Assembly (NCBI GenBank): GCA_023457935.1
Contig: JAEXBA010000043.1
Span: 1-28,063, forward strand
Source: Bacteroidota bacterium
GTDB lineage: Bacteria; Bacteroidota; Bacteroidia; Flavobacteriales; Weeksellaceae
Length of the DNA: 28,063 nucleotides
Direction: 5' to 3'
Position numbers and translations under genes: made by a program. Of the stretch, positions 14,799-22,119 are shown one piece after another. The notes under the pieces are model-generated. The model was not told the origin of the DNA, searched no databases, and was given only the letters and a program-made list of their open reading frames with translations. How positions within the stretch are numbered: position 1 is the stretch's first letter; every line of letters starts with the position of its first letter.

Positions 14799-14829
14799 CA
14801 AAAGAATAGAAAATTTACGAGAAATGCAA
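14799..14829 (-). promoter_or_regulatory. Promoter of lipocalin-like lipoprotein 2
   Basis: Minus strand: TTG (14829-14827), 20 bp, TTCTTTTG (14806-14799), a 7/8 match to TAnnTTTG. The ATG follows after 25 bp. Confidence 0.5.
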
Positions 14830-14869
14830 GATAATTTTGAACTCTTTGCCTTCTGAGCAGTCCGTCTTC

Positions 14870-15844
14870 TTATTCGTTCTGAATCGAAATATTATTTTTC
14901 TCCAGAATCTCAAAAAAGACCTTTTCCTTTCCTTTGCTCTTAAGATCTTTATATGCCATTCCAATCAAATTTTCTGCATCTGTGCGGTAAGGAGAATTAA
15001 GTTTAATGTATCTGTTATAAGCTTTGCAAAGGTAATCCAGCGCTTTTTCGCTGTCTTTTAAAGCGGTTAGGTAAATATTTCCGATGCCGTAATCTACTTC
15101 CGGGCTCAGAGGGTCTATTTTCTTCAAATCCAGATAAGCGTCTATTGCATTTTGGTATTCCTTCTTATAAATATAGGCAACCGCAAGGTTCTGCAAAGGC
15201 ATTTTTCCCATAGGATCCAGGGAAATGGATTTTTTGTAAGCTGCGATGGCTTTGTCGTAGTTTCCCAGCTGACGGTTTATTACGCCGATATTGTCCCATG
15301 CAAAAGGAAAATCCGGATCTTCTTTCACCGCACGTTCAAAATATTCCAGTGCTTTGGGCAGGTTTTTATTTTCTTCTTTCTCACGGATTCCCTGCGAATA
15401 GTAATTTCGGGCTTTTACATTATCACTTACCGATTTCATGTTCAGTTTTTCATGAAGCGCGGCTTTTTCACGAATTGCAGGGCAGTTCTTATTCAGATAA
15501 CGTTCAATTTCATAATAGTACTTTTTATATTCGCTGCTGTTTTCATTGGTGTTGAAATCAATATTGATCTGTTTTTTTCCTCCTTCATTTTTAGCGTTAG
15601 CTTCGGCTTCCGTCATCTTTTCAAAAAGCTGTAAAGCGCCCACGTTATCATTAATACAGGTCTGTATTTCCAAAGAAATTTCCTTATGGTCTTTATCTGC
15701 CGCATCAATGGAATCAATGCAGCTGCACGACTGTTCTGAAAGCTCTCTTAATATATTCTCTCGTTTAATTTGAAGCGAATCGGTCTGCTGTGAGGATACC
15801 GCAATACCAATAATTAGAGCAAACAGGGTAATGGTTCTTTTCAT
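14870..15844 (-). CDS. Exported tetratricopeptide-repeat protein
   Basis: 324 residues with a signal peptide (MKRTITLFALIIGIAVSSQ). The first part (about 30-130) is a Cys-containing helical region (ELSEQSCSCIDSID). From about residue 145 there are TPR units: ARNYYSQGIREKEENKNLPKA, then ALEYFERAVKEDPDFPFAW, AIAAYKKSISLDPMGKMPL, AIDAYLDLKKIDPLSPEV and a degenerate last unit. TPRs bind other proteins, so it is probably a periplasmic scaffold; no enzymatic motif is visible. No terminator is visible in the 96 bp before the next minus-strand gene. Confidence 0.8.
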   Translation of the reverse strand: MKRTITLFALIIGIAVSSQQTDSLQIKRENILRELSEQSCSCIDSIDAADKDHKEISLEIQTCINDNVGALQLFEKMTEAEANAKNEGGKKQINIDFNTNENSSEYKKYYYEIERYLNKNCPAIREKAALHEKLNMKSVSDNVKARNYYSQGIREKEENKNLPKALEYFERAVKEDPDFPFAWDNIGVINRQLGNYDKAIAAYKKSISLDPMGKMPLQNLAVAYIYKKEYQNAIDAYLDLKKIDPLSPEVDYGIGNIYLTALKDSEKALDYLCKAYNRYIKLNSPYRTDAENLIGMAYKDLKSKGKEKVFFEILEKNNISIQNE

Positions 15845-15871
15845 CTTTGTGTGGTAGTTGTTTTATTGAAT

Positions 15872-15879
15872 CAAATATA
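15872..15879 (-). promoter_or_regulatory. -7 promoter element of the TPR gene
   Basis: TATATTTG on the minus strand matches TAnnTTTG in full, 27 bp before the ATG. No clear -33 at the expected distance. Confidence 0.4.
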
Positions 15880-15994
15880 ATTAAAAAAAGCTTCAGAATT
15901 GATCTTACCACGACGTAATCAAGCTGACGCAGTGTTCGGTTTAAGCTTATCAGAAAATCTTGAAAATAAATTTAAAATCGGCTTTTCCATATTT

Positions 15995-16023
15995 TTTGAC
16001 GCCAATAAAAATCTGTATTTTTA
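15995..16023 (+). promoter_or_regulatory. Possible promoter of the sugar aminotransferase gene
   Basis: TTTG (15995-15998), 17 bp, TATTTTTA (16016-16023; 7/8 match). It lies 16 bp before ATG 16040, which supports that start over the upstream TTG 15899. Confidence 0.45.
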
Positions 16024-16039
16024 CAGAATAAATACTTGT

Positions 16040-17164
16040 ATGAAGAAAATACACATGGTTGACCTTCAGAGTCAATACTATAAGATAAAAGCGGATGTAG
16101 ACAATGCAGTTCTGAATGTGTTGGATTCTGCGGCTTTCATCAACGGGCCGGAAGTAAAATCTTTCCAGGCTGAACTGGAGCAGTATCTTGATGTAAAACA
16201 TGTAGTTCCTTGTGCCAACGGTACTGATGCGCTGCAGATTGCACTCATGGCGCTTGATCTTCAGGAAGGTGATGAAGTAATTACGGCCGATTTTACTTTC
16301 GCCGCAACAGTGGAAGTGATTCATCTTCTGAAACTTAAATCTTTTCTGGTTGATGTGGATTACGATACTTTTACGATTGATATTGATAAGCTTAAAGCAG
16401 CCATTACACCAAGAACTAAGGCAATTATACCGGTTCATCTTTTCGGGCAGTGCGCCAATATGGAGGAAGTTCTGAAAGTTGCAAAAGATCATCATCTGGC
16501 CGTTATCGAAGACAATGCACAGGCTATAGGTGCCGATTTTACCTTTTCCGACGGAACCGCAAAAAAATCCGGGACAATGGGAACGATGGGAACAACTTCG
16601 TTCTTCCCTTCAAAAAATTTAGGGTGTTACGGTGACGGCGGAGCGATTTTTACCAATGATGATGAGCTTGCACACAAACTTCGCGGAATCGTGAATCACG
16701 GTATGTACGAAAGATATTACCATGATGAAGTAGGTGTGAATTCCAGACTTGACAGTATTCAGGCCGCGGTTCTGCGGAAAAAACTTCCGAATCTTGATGC
16801 TTACAATGATGCGAGAAGAAAAGCAGCAGATTATTATGACGCCGCTTTTGAAGGGCATCCCAATATTCTGACACCGAAACGCGCCGAAAATTCTACGCAT
16901 GTATTTCACCAGTATACGCTCCGAATTCTGAACGGAAAAAGAAATGAACTGCAGCAGTTTCTGGCTGAAAAAGAAATTCCGGCGATGATTTATTATCCTG
17001 TAGCGCTCAGAAAGCAGAAGGCGTATTATCAGGAAAGTGATCCGAAAGATTTTGTTAATACCGACAAACTGCTTGATCAGGTGATTTCTCTGCCTATGCA
17101 TACCGAACTTGATGACGAACAGCTGAAGTTTATTTCTAATGCCGTTTTGGAGTTCATGGCTTAA
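16040..17164 (+). CDS. DegT/DnrJ/EryC1/StrS-family sugar aminotransferase (WbpE-like)
   Basis: A PLP-dependent enzyme of 374 residues that would aminate a nucleotide-linked keto-sugar. Family blocks: CANGTDALQIALMAL, DEVITADFTFAATVEVI, IPVHLFGQCANM, IEDNAQAIGADF and SFFPSKNLGCYGDGGA with the PLP lysine at Lys192, then GVNSRLDSIQAAVLRKKL and SLPMHTELDDEQLK. The closest match I can recall is WbpE, which makes the 3-amino sugar of UDP-2,3-diacetamido-glucuronate, but substrate assignment is inference. I choose ATG 16040 (MKKIHMVDLQSQYYKIK, the usual family start) and not TTG 15899, because the 47-residue extension has no counterpart in the family and a promoter-like pair overlaps it. Confidence 0.88.
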   Translation: MKKIHMVDLQSQYYKIKADVDNAVLNVLDSAAFINGPEVKSFQAELEQYLDVKHVVPCANGTDALQIALMALDLQEGDEVITADFTFAATVEVIHLLKLKSFLVDVDYDTFTIDIDKLKAAITPRTKAIIPVHLFGQCANMEEVLKVAKDHHLAVIEDNAQAIGADFTFSDGTAKKSGTMGTMGTTSFFPSKNLGCYGDGGAIFTNDDELAHKLRGIVNHGMYERYYHDEVGVNSRLDSIQAAVLRKKLPNLDAYNDARRKAADYYDAAFEGHPNILTPKRAENSTHVFHQYTLRILNGKRNELQQFLAEKEIPAMIYYPVALRKQKAYYQESDPKDFVNTDKLLDQVISLPMHTELDDEQLKFISNAVLEFMA

Positions 17165-17183
17165 ACATTAACTCAGAAAAACT

Positions 17184-17219
17184 GAAATGGCTATTTGTTT
17201 TCAACAGGTAGCCATTTTC
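17184..17219 (+). terminator. Likely terminator of the aminotransferase gene
   Basis: AAATGGCTA (17185-17193) pairs perfectly with TAGCCATTT (17209-17217) around a 15-nt loop, followed by only a short T stretch. Efficiency may be modest, allowing some readthrough into the kinase gene. Confidence 0.5.
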
Positions 17220-17265
17220 GTCTGAATTTTTTTCCTAATTTTATTAAATTATTGAAAAACCGTCA

Positions 17266-19974
17266 ATGGCTGAAACTTTACGTTCGCTTTTCAGAAATTT
17301 CGTTATTAAACTCTTTACACTTTATGCCGTTCTTTCAATTGTCATCCTTACGGCGCAAAGAGGCTCGGTGGTAGAGAATATCACCGAAAACGACGGACTT
17401 CCGAGCAACTACATCTTTTCAGTAACACAGGATCACAACGGCTTTATCTGGATGGGCAGCGACAGAGGCCTTATTAAGTATTCTTCAGGAAAATTTCATG
17501 TTTTTGATGCAGATTCCGGACTTCCGGGAAATTATATCAACAGCATTGTGGCCGACGGGAAACGCGGACTGCTGATGTATCTTTCAGAAAAAGGTCTTTT
17601 TTATTTTGATACCGATAAGCACAAAGTTACTGTTACATACGATTATTTCGGCCCAAAAGTTCCTGCAGCAACCATAACACGTTCCTATTACTATCCGGAG
17701 TACTTTCTTTTTTCGGTGTATGGCGGGAAAAATATCTATGCAATTCACCGGGATTATCTCCGCAAGGTTCACAGTCTTACGCCCGTGAAAGACACCGCTG
17801 ATCCGAATAACGTGAAATATATGCTGAAGGTGAACGGCAAAAATCTTGTCCTGACACAAACCAAAAACATCCGGACAGAAAATAAAGTTTTTCATGGAAA
17901 AAACACATACGAAACCAGACTCGGTGTTGGAATTCTTCGCTATGAAAACGGAAAACTGATGGATACCATTACCGAGGAGAAAGGCCTTGGCAGCAACCTT
18001 ATCTCCGGATTTATGAAGAAAAAAAACGGAGACATTTATTTTGGAACATTCGGAGGCGGTATTTCTATTCTTAAAGCCAATAACAGCCGGCTTTCGTTTG
18101 AACTTCAGGATCTTAAGGTGAGAACCATCAATCAGCAGGGTTCAAAGTACTATCTTCTTTCCAACGGTTATCTGTATATTCTTGACCGAAAGGAGCTTCT
18201 GGCAAAAACATTCCTCAAACGCGATGCTTTAACAATGCTGGTAGATAATGAAGACCTTTATGTCGGATCGTTCAGCGGGCTCGATCACTACAAAATCAGA
18301 AATAATACTCTCCATCATATCGGCAACTTTCCCCACACTTCGGGAATTTCTAAAATAAGAAAATACCGGGGAAATATACTGTTCTCTACTTATGGAGGAG
18401 GAGTTTTTGAGCTTAGCGGTGATGCGGTTAAAAATTACCGGAACCCGGCATTCAACAATATTGAAAATCTCTTTCAGAATTACGACGGCAGTTTTTCGAT
18501 TACGTCTTATGAATCCGGATTCAGTCTGCTTGATAAAAACCTTAATTTCATCAGAAATTACAGCAAAAAGGACGGACTGCAGAGTAACAATATCAGTTTC
18601 ACGTATGGCGAGGCAGACACCTTGTGGGTAGGAAGCAAAAGAGGTCTTTCGGCACTGGTAAGGGGGAAAGTTGTTCAGAATTTCACTGAAAATCATGGTT
18701 TCATCGGATCGGCTGTCCGGATTATTTTCAGGTCGCAGAAAAACGAACTCTGGTTGGTAACGGATAAGATGATTCTCAAAAAATCGGGCAATAAACTGAA
18801 ACCGTTGGGTTCACTGAATATTCTGGGGGACAAGGACAATTTCATCAGCAAAAGTATTTACTGGAAAAATCTGGACGAACTTGCCATTGCAACGGGAAAT
18901 AACTTCAGTATCATCAATCTGTCGGATATTAAACCCGAAGAAAATACCAATCTGCCGGTTCTTGAGAAAGTGATTTCAGATAAAAACCATCTGAAAACTA
19001 ATGGTGTCATCAAACTTTCGGCCGACAATTATCTCACAGAACTGTTTTTCAAACCGGTTGACAAAAACTTTCTGCAGAGAACGGTTTTTTTCTACAGATT
19101 AAACGGCGGCGAATGGGAACAGTTCAAAGACCCGGAAAAACTTACATTTCAGCATCTTGATTACGGTAAATATGAAATTGAGGTAAAAACCAGAAACTCT
19201 GATGGTTACGAATCTGCTATTCCGGAAAAAATAATTCTGAAGGTAAAGCCGCATTTTTATTTCAGCTGGTGGTTTATTCTGCTTACGCTGCTGTTTTTGG
19301 CGGCACTGAGTGCCTTGGTCTGGTATATTTATTACCGGAATCAGTTTACCGAAAAACTTCAGCAGATTGAGTTTCAGGAAAAACTTGAGGTGGAACGGAA
19401 ACGCATCAGCCGTGACCTTCACGACAATATCGGTGCGTATACAACAAGCCTGATCTACAAAGTGGATGACATGAAACTGCATGCGGAAACCGATGAAGAA
19501 CGCGATAAACTCGACGGAATCCGTGAAAATGCTGCATTTATCATGAGTTTACTCCGGCAGACGATTTGGGTGCTTTCCTCGAAAGAATCAAGTCTGGACA
19601 GCTTCTACGACAATATTGTCAATTATGTGAAAAAAGTACTCGGTCCGGATCCGCGCCTGAAAGTAATGTTTAAGTCGGAAATTGAAGACGACCGCACGAT
19701 TGAATCCAGTAATGCTATTTCACTGTTCCGGATTGTTCAGGAATCCTTTCATAACGTCATTAAACACTCCAAAGCCACTGAAGCGGAAATCATCTTCATC
19801 AGCAACAACAAAATCAAAATCCTGATCAGAGACAACGGCCGAGGTATTCAGGAAAGCGAACGTAAAGGCCACGGTTTGAGAAACATGGCGGAACGGGCCC
19901 AGGAAATTGGTTTTAACTTTGATATACAATCGGACAAAAACGGCACCACCGTAATACTGTCTGAAAAGGACTGA
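17266..19974 (+). CDS. Propeller-type sensor histidine kinase (Reg_prop, Y_Y_Y, HisKA_3)
   Basis: 902 residues. An N-terminal hydrophobic segment (about 10-28) exports a large periplasmic sensor made of two-component-regulator propeller repeats (about 35-590): NGFIWMGSDRGLIKYSSGKF, then later NGDIYFGTFGGGISIL and DTLWVGSKRGLSALVRGK. A Y_Y_Y domain follows (about 595-660), then one transmembrane helix (about 666-690, FSWWFILLTLLFLAALSALV). The cytoplasmic part is HisKA_3 with His719 in RISRDLHDNIGAYTTSLIYK and HATPase_c with NVIKHSKATEAE, DNGRGI and GHGLRNMAERA. There is no fused receiver or HTH, unlike Bacteroides hybrid systems; the partner regulator starts 65 bp downstream. In this architecture the ligand is often a carbohydrate, but that is unproven here. 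Confidence 0.93.
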   Translation: MAETLRSLFRNFVIKLFTLYAVLSIVILTAQRGSVVENITENDGLPSNYIFSVTQDHNGFIWMGSDRGLIKYSSGKFHVFDADSGLPGNYINSIVADGKRGLLMYLSEKGLFYFDTDKHKVTVTYDYFGPKVPAATITRSYYYPEYFLFSVYGGKNIYAIHRDYLRKVHSLTPVKDTADPNNVKYMLKVNGKNLVLTQTKNIRTENKVFHGKNTYETRLGVGILRYENGKLMDTITEEKGLGSNLISGFMKKKNGDIYFGTFGGGISILKANNSRLSFELQDLKVRTINQQGSKYYLLSNGYLYILDRKELLAKTFLKRDALTMLVDNEDLYVGSFSGLDHYKIRNNTLHHIGNFPHTSGISKIRKYRGNILFSTYGGGVFELSGDAVKNYRNPAFNNIENLFQNYDGSFSITSYESGFSLLDKNLNFIRNYSKKDGLQSNNISFTYGEADTLWVGSKRGLSALVRGKVVQNFTENHGFIGSAVRIIFRSQKNELWLVTDKMILKKSGNKLKPLGSLNILGDKDNFISKSIYWKNLDELAIATGNNFSIINLSDIKPEENTNLPVLEKVISDKNHLKTNGVIKLSADNYLTELFFKPVDKNFLQRTVFFYRLNGGEWEQFKDPEKLTFQHLDYGKYEIEVKTRNSDGYESAIPEKIILKVKPHFYFSWWFILLTLLFLAALSALVWYIYYRNQFTEKLQQIEFQEKLEVERKRISRDLHDNIGAYTTSLIYKVDDMKLHAETDEERDKLDGIRENAAFIMSLLRQTIWVLSSKESSLDSFYDNIVNYVKKVLGPDPRLKVMFKSEIEDDRTIESSNAISLFRIVQESFHNVIKHSKATEAEIIFISNNKIKILIRDNGRGIQESERKGHGLRNMAERAQEIGFNFDIQSDKNGTTVILSEKD

Positions 19975-19976
19975 AA

Positions 19977-19984
19977 TTACGTAA
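19977..19984 (+). promoter_or_regulatory. TTACGTAA box upstream of the response regulator promoter
   Basis: A perfect 8-bp palindrome in the short kinase-regulator gap. It starts 18 bp before the TTG of the promoter at 19994-20024, nearly the same distance (17 bp) as upstream boxes in the two promoter modules at 20708 and 20833. Likely an autoregulatory binding site for the response regulator; inference only. Confidence 0.45.
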
Positions 19985-19993
19985 AAAGCTGTA

Positions 19994-20024
19994 TTTGAAA
20001 TAGAAGGCATTTATTGTAACTTTC
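19994..20024 (+). promoter_or_regulatory. Promoter of the response regulator gene
   Basis: TTTG (19994-19997), 19 bp, TAACTTTC (20017-20024; 7/8 match to TAnnTTTG, last base C). It lies 16 bp before the ATG and would make the regulator independent of the kinase transcript. Confidence 0.5.
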
Positions 20025-20039
20025 AGAAAATATAATGTG

Positions 20040-20702
20040 ATGATAAAAGTTGCGATTGTTGATGATAATGCCGTGAACAGGCACACGATACTGGAGAAGC
20101 TTACTCCGTACCGTGATATCAATACACTGTTTGAAGCCCAGAACGGTGAAGATTTTTTTGAAAAACTGCAGAAAGCTCCAAAGGAAGATCATCCTGATGT
20201 TGTACTGATGGATCTTGAAATGCCGGTTCTGGACGGAATCTCAACAATCTCCGCAGCGTCCGTGAAATTTCCAAAAATGAAGTTTATTGTCCTGACAATT
20301 TATGAAGACAATGACAAAATTTTCGAAGCCATTAAAGCGGGTGCGAGCGGTTATTTACTGAAAGAAGACAAGGCGGTGAACATTGTGGAAGCAATTACAA
20401 ATGTTGTGGAATTCGACGGAATACCAATGAGCCCGGCAATTGCAAGACGCGCCATGAAACTGCTGAGTGAAGCGCCACAGCCGGAGCGTATGAAGCAGAC
20501 ACCGTATGATTATCAGCTGAGTTTCCGTGAGATGGAAATCCTCCGTGAAATCGTGAAAGGCCTTTCACCGGCAGAAATAGGGGAACAGCTGTTCATCAGC
20601 CCAAATACCGTTAGAACTCACGTAAATAATATCTATAAAAAGCTGCATCTTAATTCCCGCAGCCAGATTATCAATCTTGCTCACAAAAACAACTGGATTT
20701 AG
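20040..20702 (+). CDS. NarL/LuxR-type response regulator
   Basis: 220 residues. Receiver domain: acidic pocket Asp8-Asp9 (VAIVDDN), phospho-acceptor Asp58 (VVLMDLEMPVLDG), switch Thr in FIVLTIYED and Lys in GASGYLLKED. The C-terminal LuxR helix-turn-helix spans about 155-220: LSFREMEILREIVKGLSPAE, then FISPNTVRTHVNNIYKKL. It is almost certainly phosphorylated by the adjacent HisKA_3 kinase, the usual pairing. I choose ATG 20040 (MIKVAIVDD) over the GTG at 20037, which adds only one Met. The gaps before and after the gene are rich in TTACG-type boxes, so its own control and its direct targets are probably local. Confidence 0.93.
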   Translation: MIKVAIVDDNAVNRHTILEKLTPYRDINTLFEAQNGEDFFEKLQKAPKEDHPDVVLMDLEMPVLDGISTISAASVKFPKMKFIVLTIYEDNDKIFEAIKAGASGYLLKEDKAVNIVEAITNVVEFDGIPMSPAIARRAMKLLSEAPQPERMKQTPYDYQLSFREMEILREIVKGLSPAEIGEQLFISPNTVRTHVNNIYKKLHLNSRSQIINLAHKNNWI

Positions 20703-20707
20703 TTAAA

Positions 20708-20725
20708 TTACGTAAAGTTACGTAT
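20708..20725 (+). promoter_or_regulatory. Paired TTACGTAA/TTACGTAT boxes, module A
   Basis: TTACGTAA at 20708-20715 and TTACGTAT at 20718-20725 start 10 bp apart, one helical turn, and the second runs into the -33 TTG. This is the arrangement expected for an activator dimer pair contacting RNA polymerase. The adjacent LuxR-type regulator is the natural candidate; binding is inferred. Confidence 0.55.
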
Positions 20726-20755
20726 TGCATAGCAAGTATTATTACTGGATTTTTG
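20725..20755 (+). promoter_or_regulatory. Promoter of candidate small RNA A
   Basis: TTG (20725-20727), exactly 20 bp, GATTTTTG (20748-20755; 7/8 match to TAnnTTTG). Spacing and the preceding TACGTATTG are identical to promoter B, 125 bp downstream. The off-consensus first base of the -7 fits dependence on an activator. Confidence 0.55.
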
Positions 20756-20761
20756 CATAGG

Positions 20762-20820
20762 TAAATACTATAGCAGTGAAAACTTCATTTTGAAATGGCA
20801 TTATTAAGATGCCATTTTTT
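20762..20820 (+). ncRNA. Candidate small RNA A
   Basis: The stretch between promoter A and its terminator predicts an RNA of about 60 nt with no credible ORF. It contains a small TGAA/TTCA hairpin near 20777-20787 and ends in the terminator stem. The 5' end is estimated from the promoter. It could instead be the decaying 3' end of the response regulator mRNA, since the terminator would serve both. Confidence 0.4.
20793..20820 (+). terminator. Intrinsic terminator A
   Basis: AAATGGCA (20793-20800) pairs perfectly with TGCCATTT (20810-20817), 9-nt loop, ending in a run of six T. It ends the response regulator mRNA and candidate RNA A. The first TTACG box of module B begins at 20822, directly after the T-run. 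Confidence 0.82.
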
Positions 20821-20821
20821 G

Positions 20822-20850
20822 TTACGCAAATATTACGCTAATCTACGTAT
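20822..20850 (+). promoter_or_regulatory. Three phased TTACG-type boxes, module B
   Basis: TTACGCAA (20822-20829), TTACGCTA (20833-20840) and CTACGTAT (20843-20850) start 11 and 10 bp apart. The last ends at the -33 TTG. With module A and the box at 19977 this gives six related sites, all in gaps of the kinase/regulator locus. Confidence 0.55.
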
Positions 20851-20880
20851 TGGAAAAACTTATCTTTTAAAGTAAATTTG
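20850..20880 (+). promoter_or_regulatory. Promoter of candidate small RNA B
   Basis: TTG (20850-20852), exactly 20 bp, TAAATTTG (20873-20880), a full match to the -7 consensus. The start is expected near 20887. Confidence 0.65.
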
Positions 20881-20886
20881 AATATA

Positions 20887-20996
20887 TTATTTTTCATGAA
20901 TTAACAGAAGGGTTAATGAAGATGAAGAAGTAATTTTTTTCAATTTTTTTATTTTTTTTGGGGAAGTGTCTGACTGGGTCGGACGCTTCTTTTTTA
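20887..20996 (+). ncRNA. Candidate small RNA B
   Basis: Promoter B and a very strong terminator delimit a transcript of about 110 nt with no ORF longer than five codons. It has a 5' hairpin (ATTAAC 20900-20905 with GTTAAT 20912-20917), a minigene ATG AAG ATG AAG AAG TAA at 20916-20933 preceded by a purine-rich AGAAGGG, two long U tracts and the terminator stem. It could be a regulatory RNA or an untranslated leader. The terminator before galE and galE's own -7 element favour a separate RNA. The 5' end is predicted. Confidence 0.5.
20963..20996 (+). terminator. Intrinsic terminator B, upstream of galE
   Basis: A 12-bp stem, 20963-20974 with 20978-20989, containing two G-T pairs and a 3-nt TGG loop, followed by TTTTTT. 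It is one of the longest stems in the window and has no upstream gene other than candidate RNA B to terminate. Confidence 0.85.
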
Positions 20997-21005
20997 TTTA
21001 TGTTT

Positions 21006-21013
21006 TATCTTTG
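21006..21013 (+). promoter_or_regulatory. -7 promoter element of galE
   Basis: TATCTTTG, a perfect TAnnTTTG, 16 bp before the galE ATG and just after terminator B. No TTG at the expected distance; the -33 region would fall in the terminator stem. Confidence 0.5.
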
Positions 21014-21029
21014 TAAAAATTAAAATTTA

Positions 21030-22046
21030 ATGGCAATACTTGTTACGGGAGGTTTGGGTTATATAGGTTCCCATACCGTTGTTGAACTTCTGAATAACGG
21101 TTTTGAAGTGGTCATCGTGGACGATCTTTCAAATTCAGAAAAATTTATACTCAACAATATTGAAGAAGTCGCGGGAAAGAAACCGGTATTTTATCCTTTT
21201 GACCTAAAAAGAAAAGAGCTCCTTAAACAGGTATTCGAAGCCCACAAAATCGAAGGATGTATCAATTTTGCTGCATTCAAGGCCGTAGGTGAAAGCCAGG
21301 AAAAACCGCTGGATTATTATGAGAACAATCTGTTCTCCCTGATCAATATTCTTCAGGAATTTAAAGACCGGAATATTTCAAACTTTATTTTCAGTTCTTC
21401 GTGTACGGTTTACGGACAGGCCGACAAAATGCCGATTGATGAAAATACTCCTTTAAAAACACCGGAATCTTCCTATGGAAAAACCAAACAGATGGGAGAG
21501 GAAATCCTGATTGATTTTGCAAACGCTTATCAGAAAAAAGTTTCGCTGCTGCGCTATTTCAATCCGATTGGGGCTCATCCTTCAGCAAAACTGGGTGAAC
21601 TTCCGATTGGAATACCAAACAATCTGATTCCTTACGTTACGCAGACAGCAGCCGGAATCCGCGAAAAGCTTTCGGTTTGGGGCGACGATTATCCGACTCC
21701 GGACGGTACTGCAATCCGCGATTATATTTACGTTGTCGATTTAGCGAAGGCGCATGTTGCGGCACTGAAAAAACTGATGGCCTCATCAGCAGAAACGGTT
21801 ATTGATATTTACAATCTTGGAACGGGTAAAGGTTCTTCCGTTCTGGAAGTGGTGAATGCTTTTGAAGCTGCCAATAATGTTAAAGTGCCTTATCAGATTT
21901 GTGAAAGAAGATCCGGAGATATTACCGTTGCGTATGCCAATGCCGACAAAGCTGAAAAGGAACTAGGCTGGAAAGCAGATACACCGCTGGAAGAAGCACT
22001 GCGAACAACCTGGGAATGGCAGAAATATCTTGAAACCAGAAATTAA
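21030..22046 (+). CDS. galE: UDP-glucose 4-epimerase
   Basis: An extended short-chain dehydrogenase/reductase of 338 residues that interconverts UDP-glucose and UDP-galactose with bound NAD. The Rossmann motif is VTGGLGYIGSHTVVEL (about 5-20), followed by the substrate-side SSSCTVYG and the catalytic Tyr149-xxx-Lys153 (SYGKTK). RYFNPIGAHPSAKLGE and IRDYIYVVDLAKAH are typical GalE blocks. Length is normal. It probably supplies UDP-galactose-type precursors for surface polysaccharide, in line with the WbpE-like enzyme on the other side of the two-component genes. Activity on N-acetylated sugars is also possible. Confidence 0.95.
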   Translation: MAILVTGGLGYIGSHTVVELLNNGFEVVIVDDLSNSEKFILNNIEEVAGKKPVFYPFDLKRKELLKQVFEAHKIEGCINFAAFKAVGESQEKPLDYYENNLFSLINILQEFKDRNISNFIFSSSCTVYGQADKMPIDENTPLKTPESSYGKTKQMGEEILIDFANAYQKKVSLLRYFNPIGAHPSAKLGELPIGIPNNLIPYVTQTAAGIREKLSVWGDDYPTPDGTAIRDYIYVVDLAKAHVAALKKLMASSAETVIDIYNLGTGKGSSVLEVVNAFEAANNVKVPYQICERRSGDITVAYANADKAEKELGWKADTPLEEALRTTWEWQKYLETRN

Positions 22047-22063
22047 TACAGATTCTAAAAAAC

Positions 22064-22097
22064 AAAAAAAATCAGGAGAACATCCTGATTTTTTTAT
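22064..22097. terminator. Bidirectional intrinsic terminator
   Basis: ATCAGGA (22071-22077) pairs with TCCTGAT (22083-22089), 5-nt loop, flanked by an A-run on the left and a T-run on the right that extend the stem. It lies between convergent galE and the TonB-dependent receptor gene. Confidence 0.88.
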
Positions 22098-22119
22098 TTT
22101 TATTTATTAGCGGGTCGAA

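Noticed and set aside
15152..15634. Plus-strand ORF of 160 codons opposite the TPR gene
   Set aside because: Antisense to a clear signal-peptide and TPR protein; Phe/Ile-rich composition typical of antisense frames.
15899..16039. 47-residue extension of the sugar aminotransferase from TTG 15899
   Set aside because: No family counterpart, a promoter-like pair overlaps it, and ATG 16040 gives the usual N-terminus.
17266..19974. Hybrid two-component system (kinase with fused receiver and HTH)
   Set aside because: The protein ends right after the HATPase domain; receiver and HTH are on the separate downstream gene.
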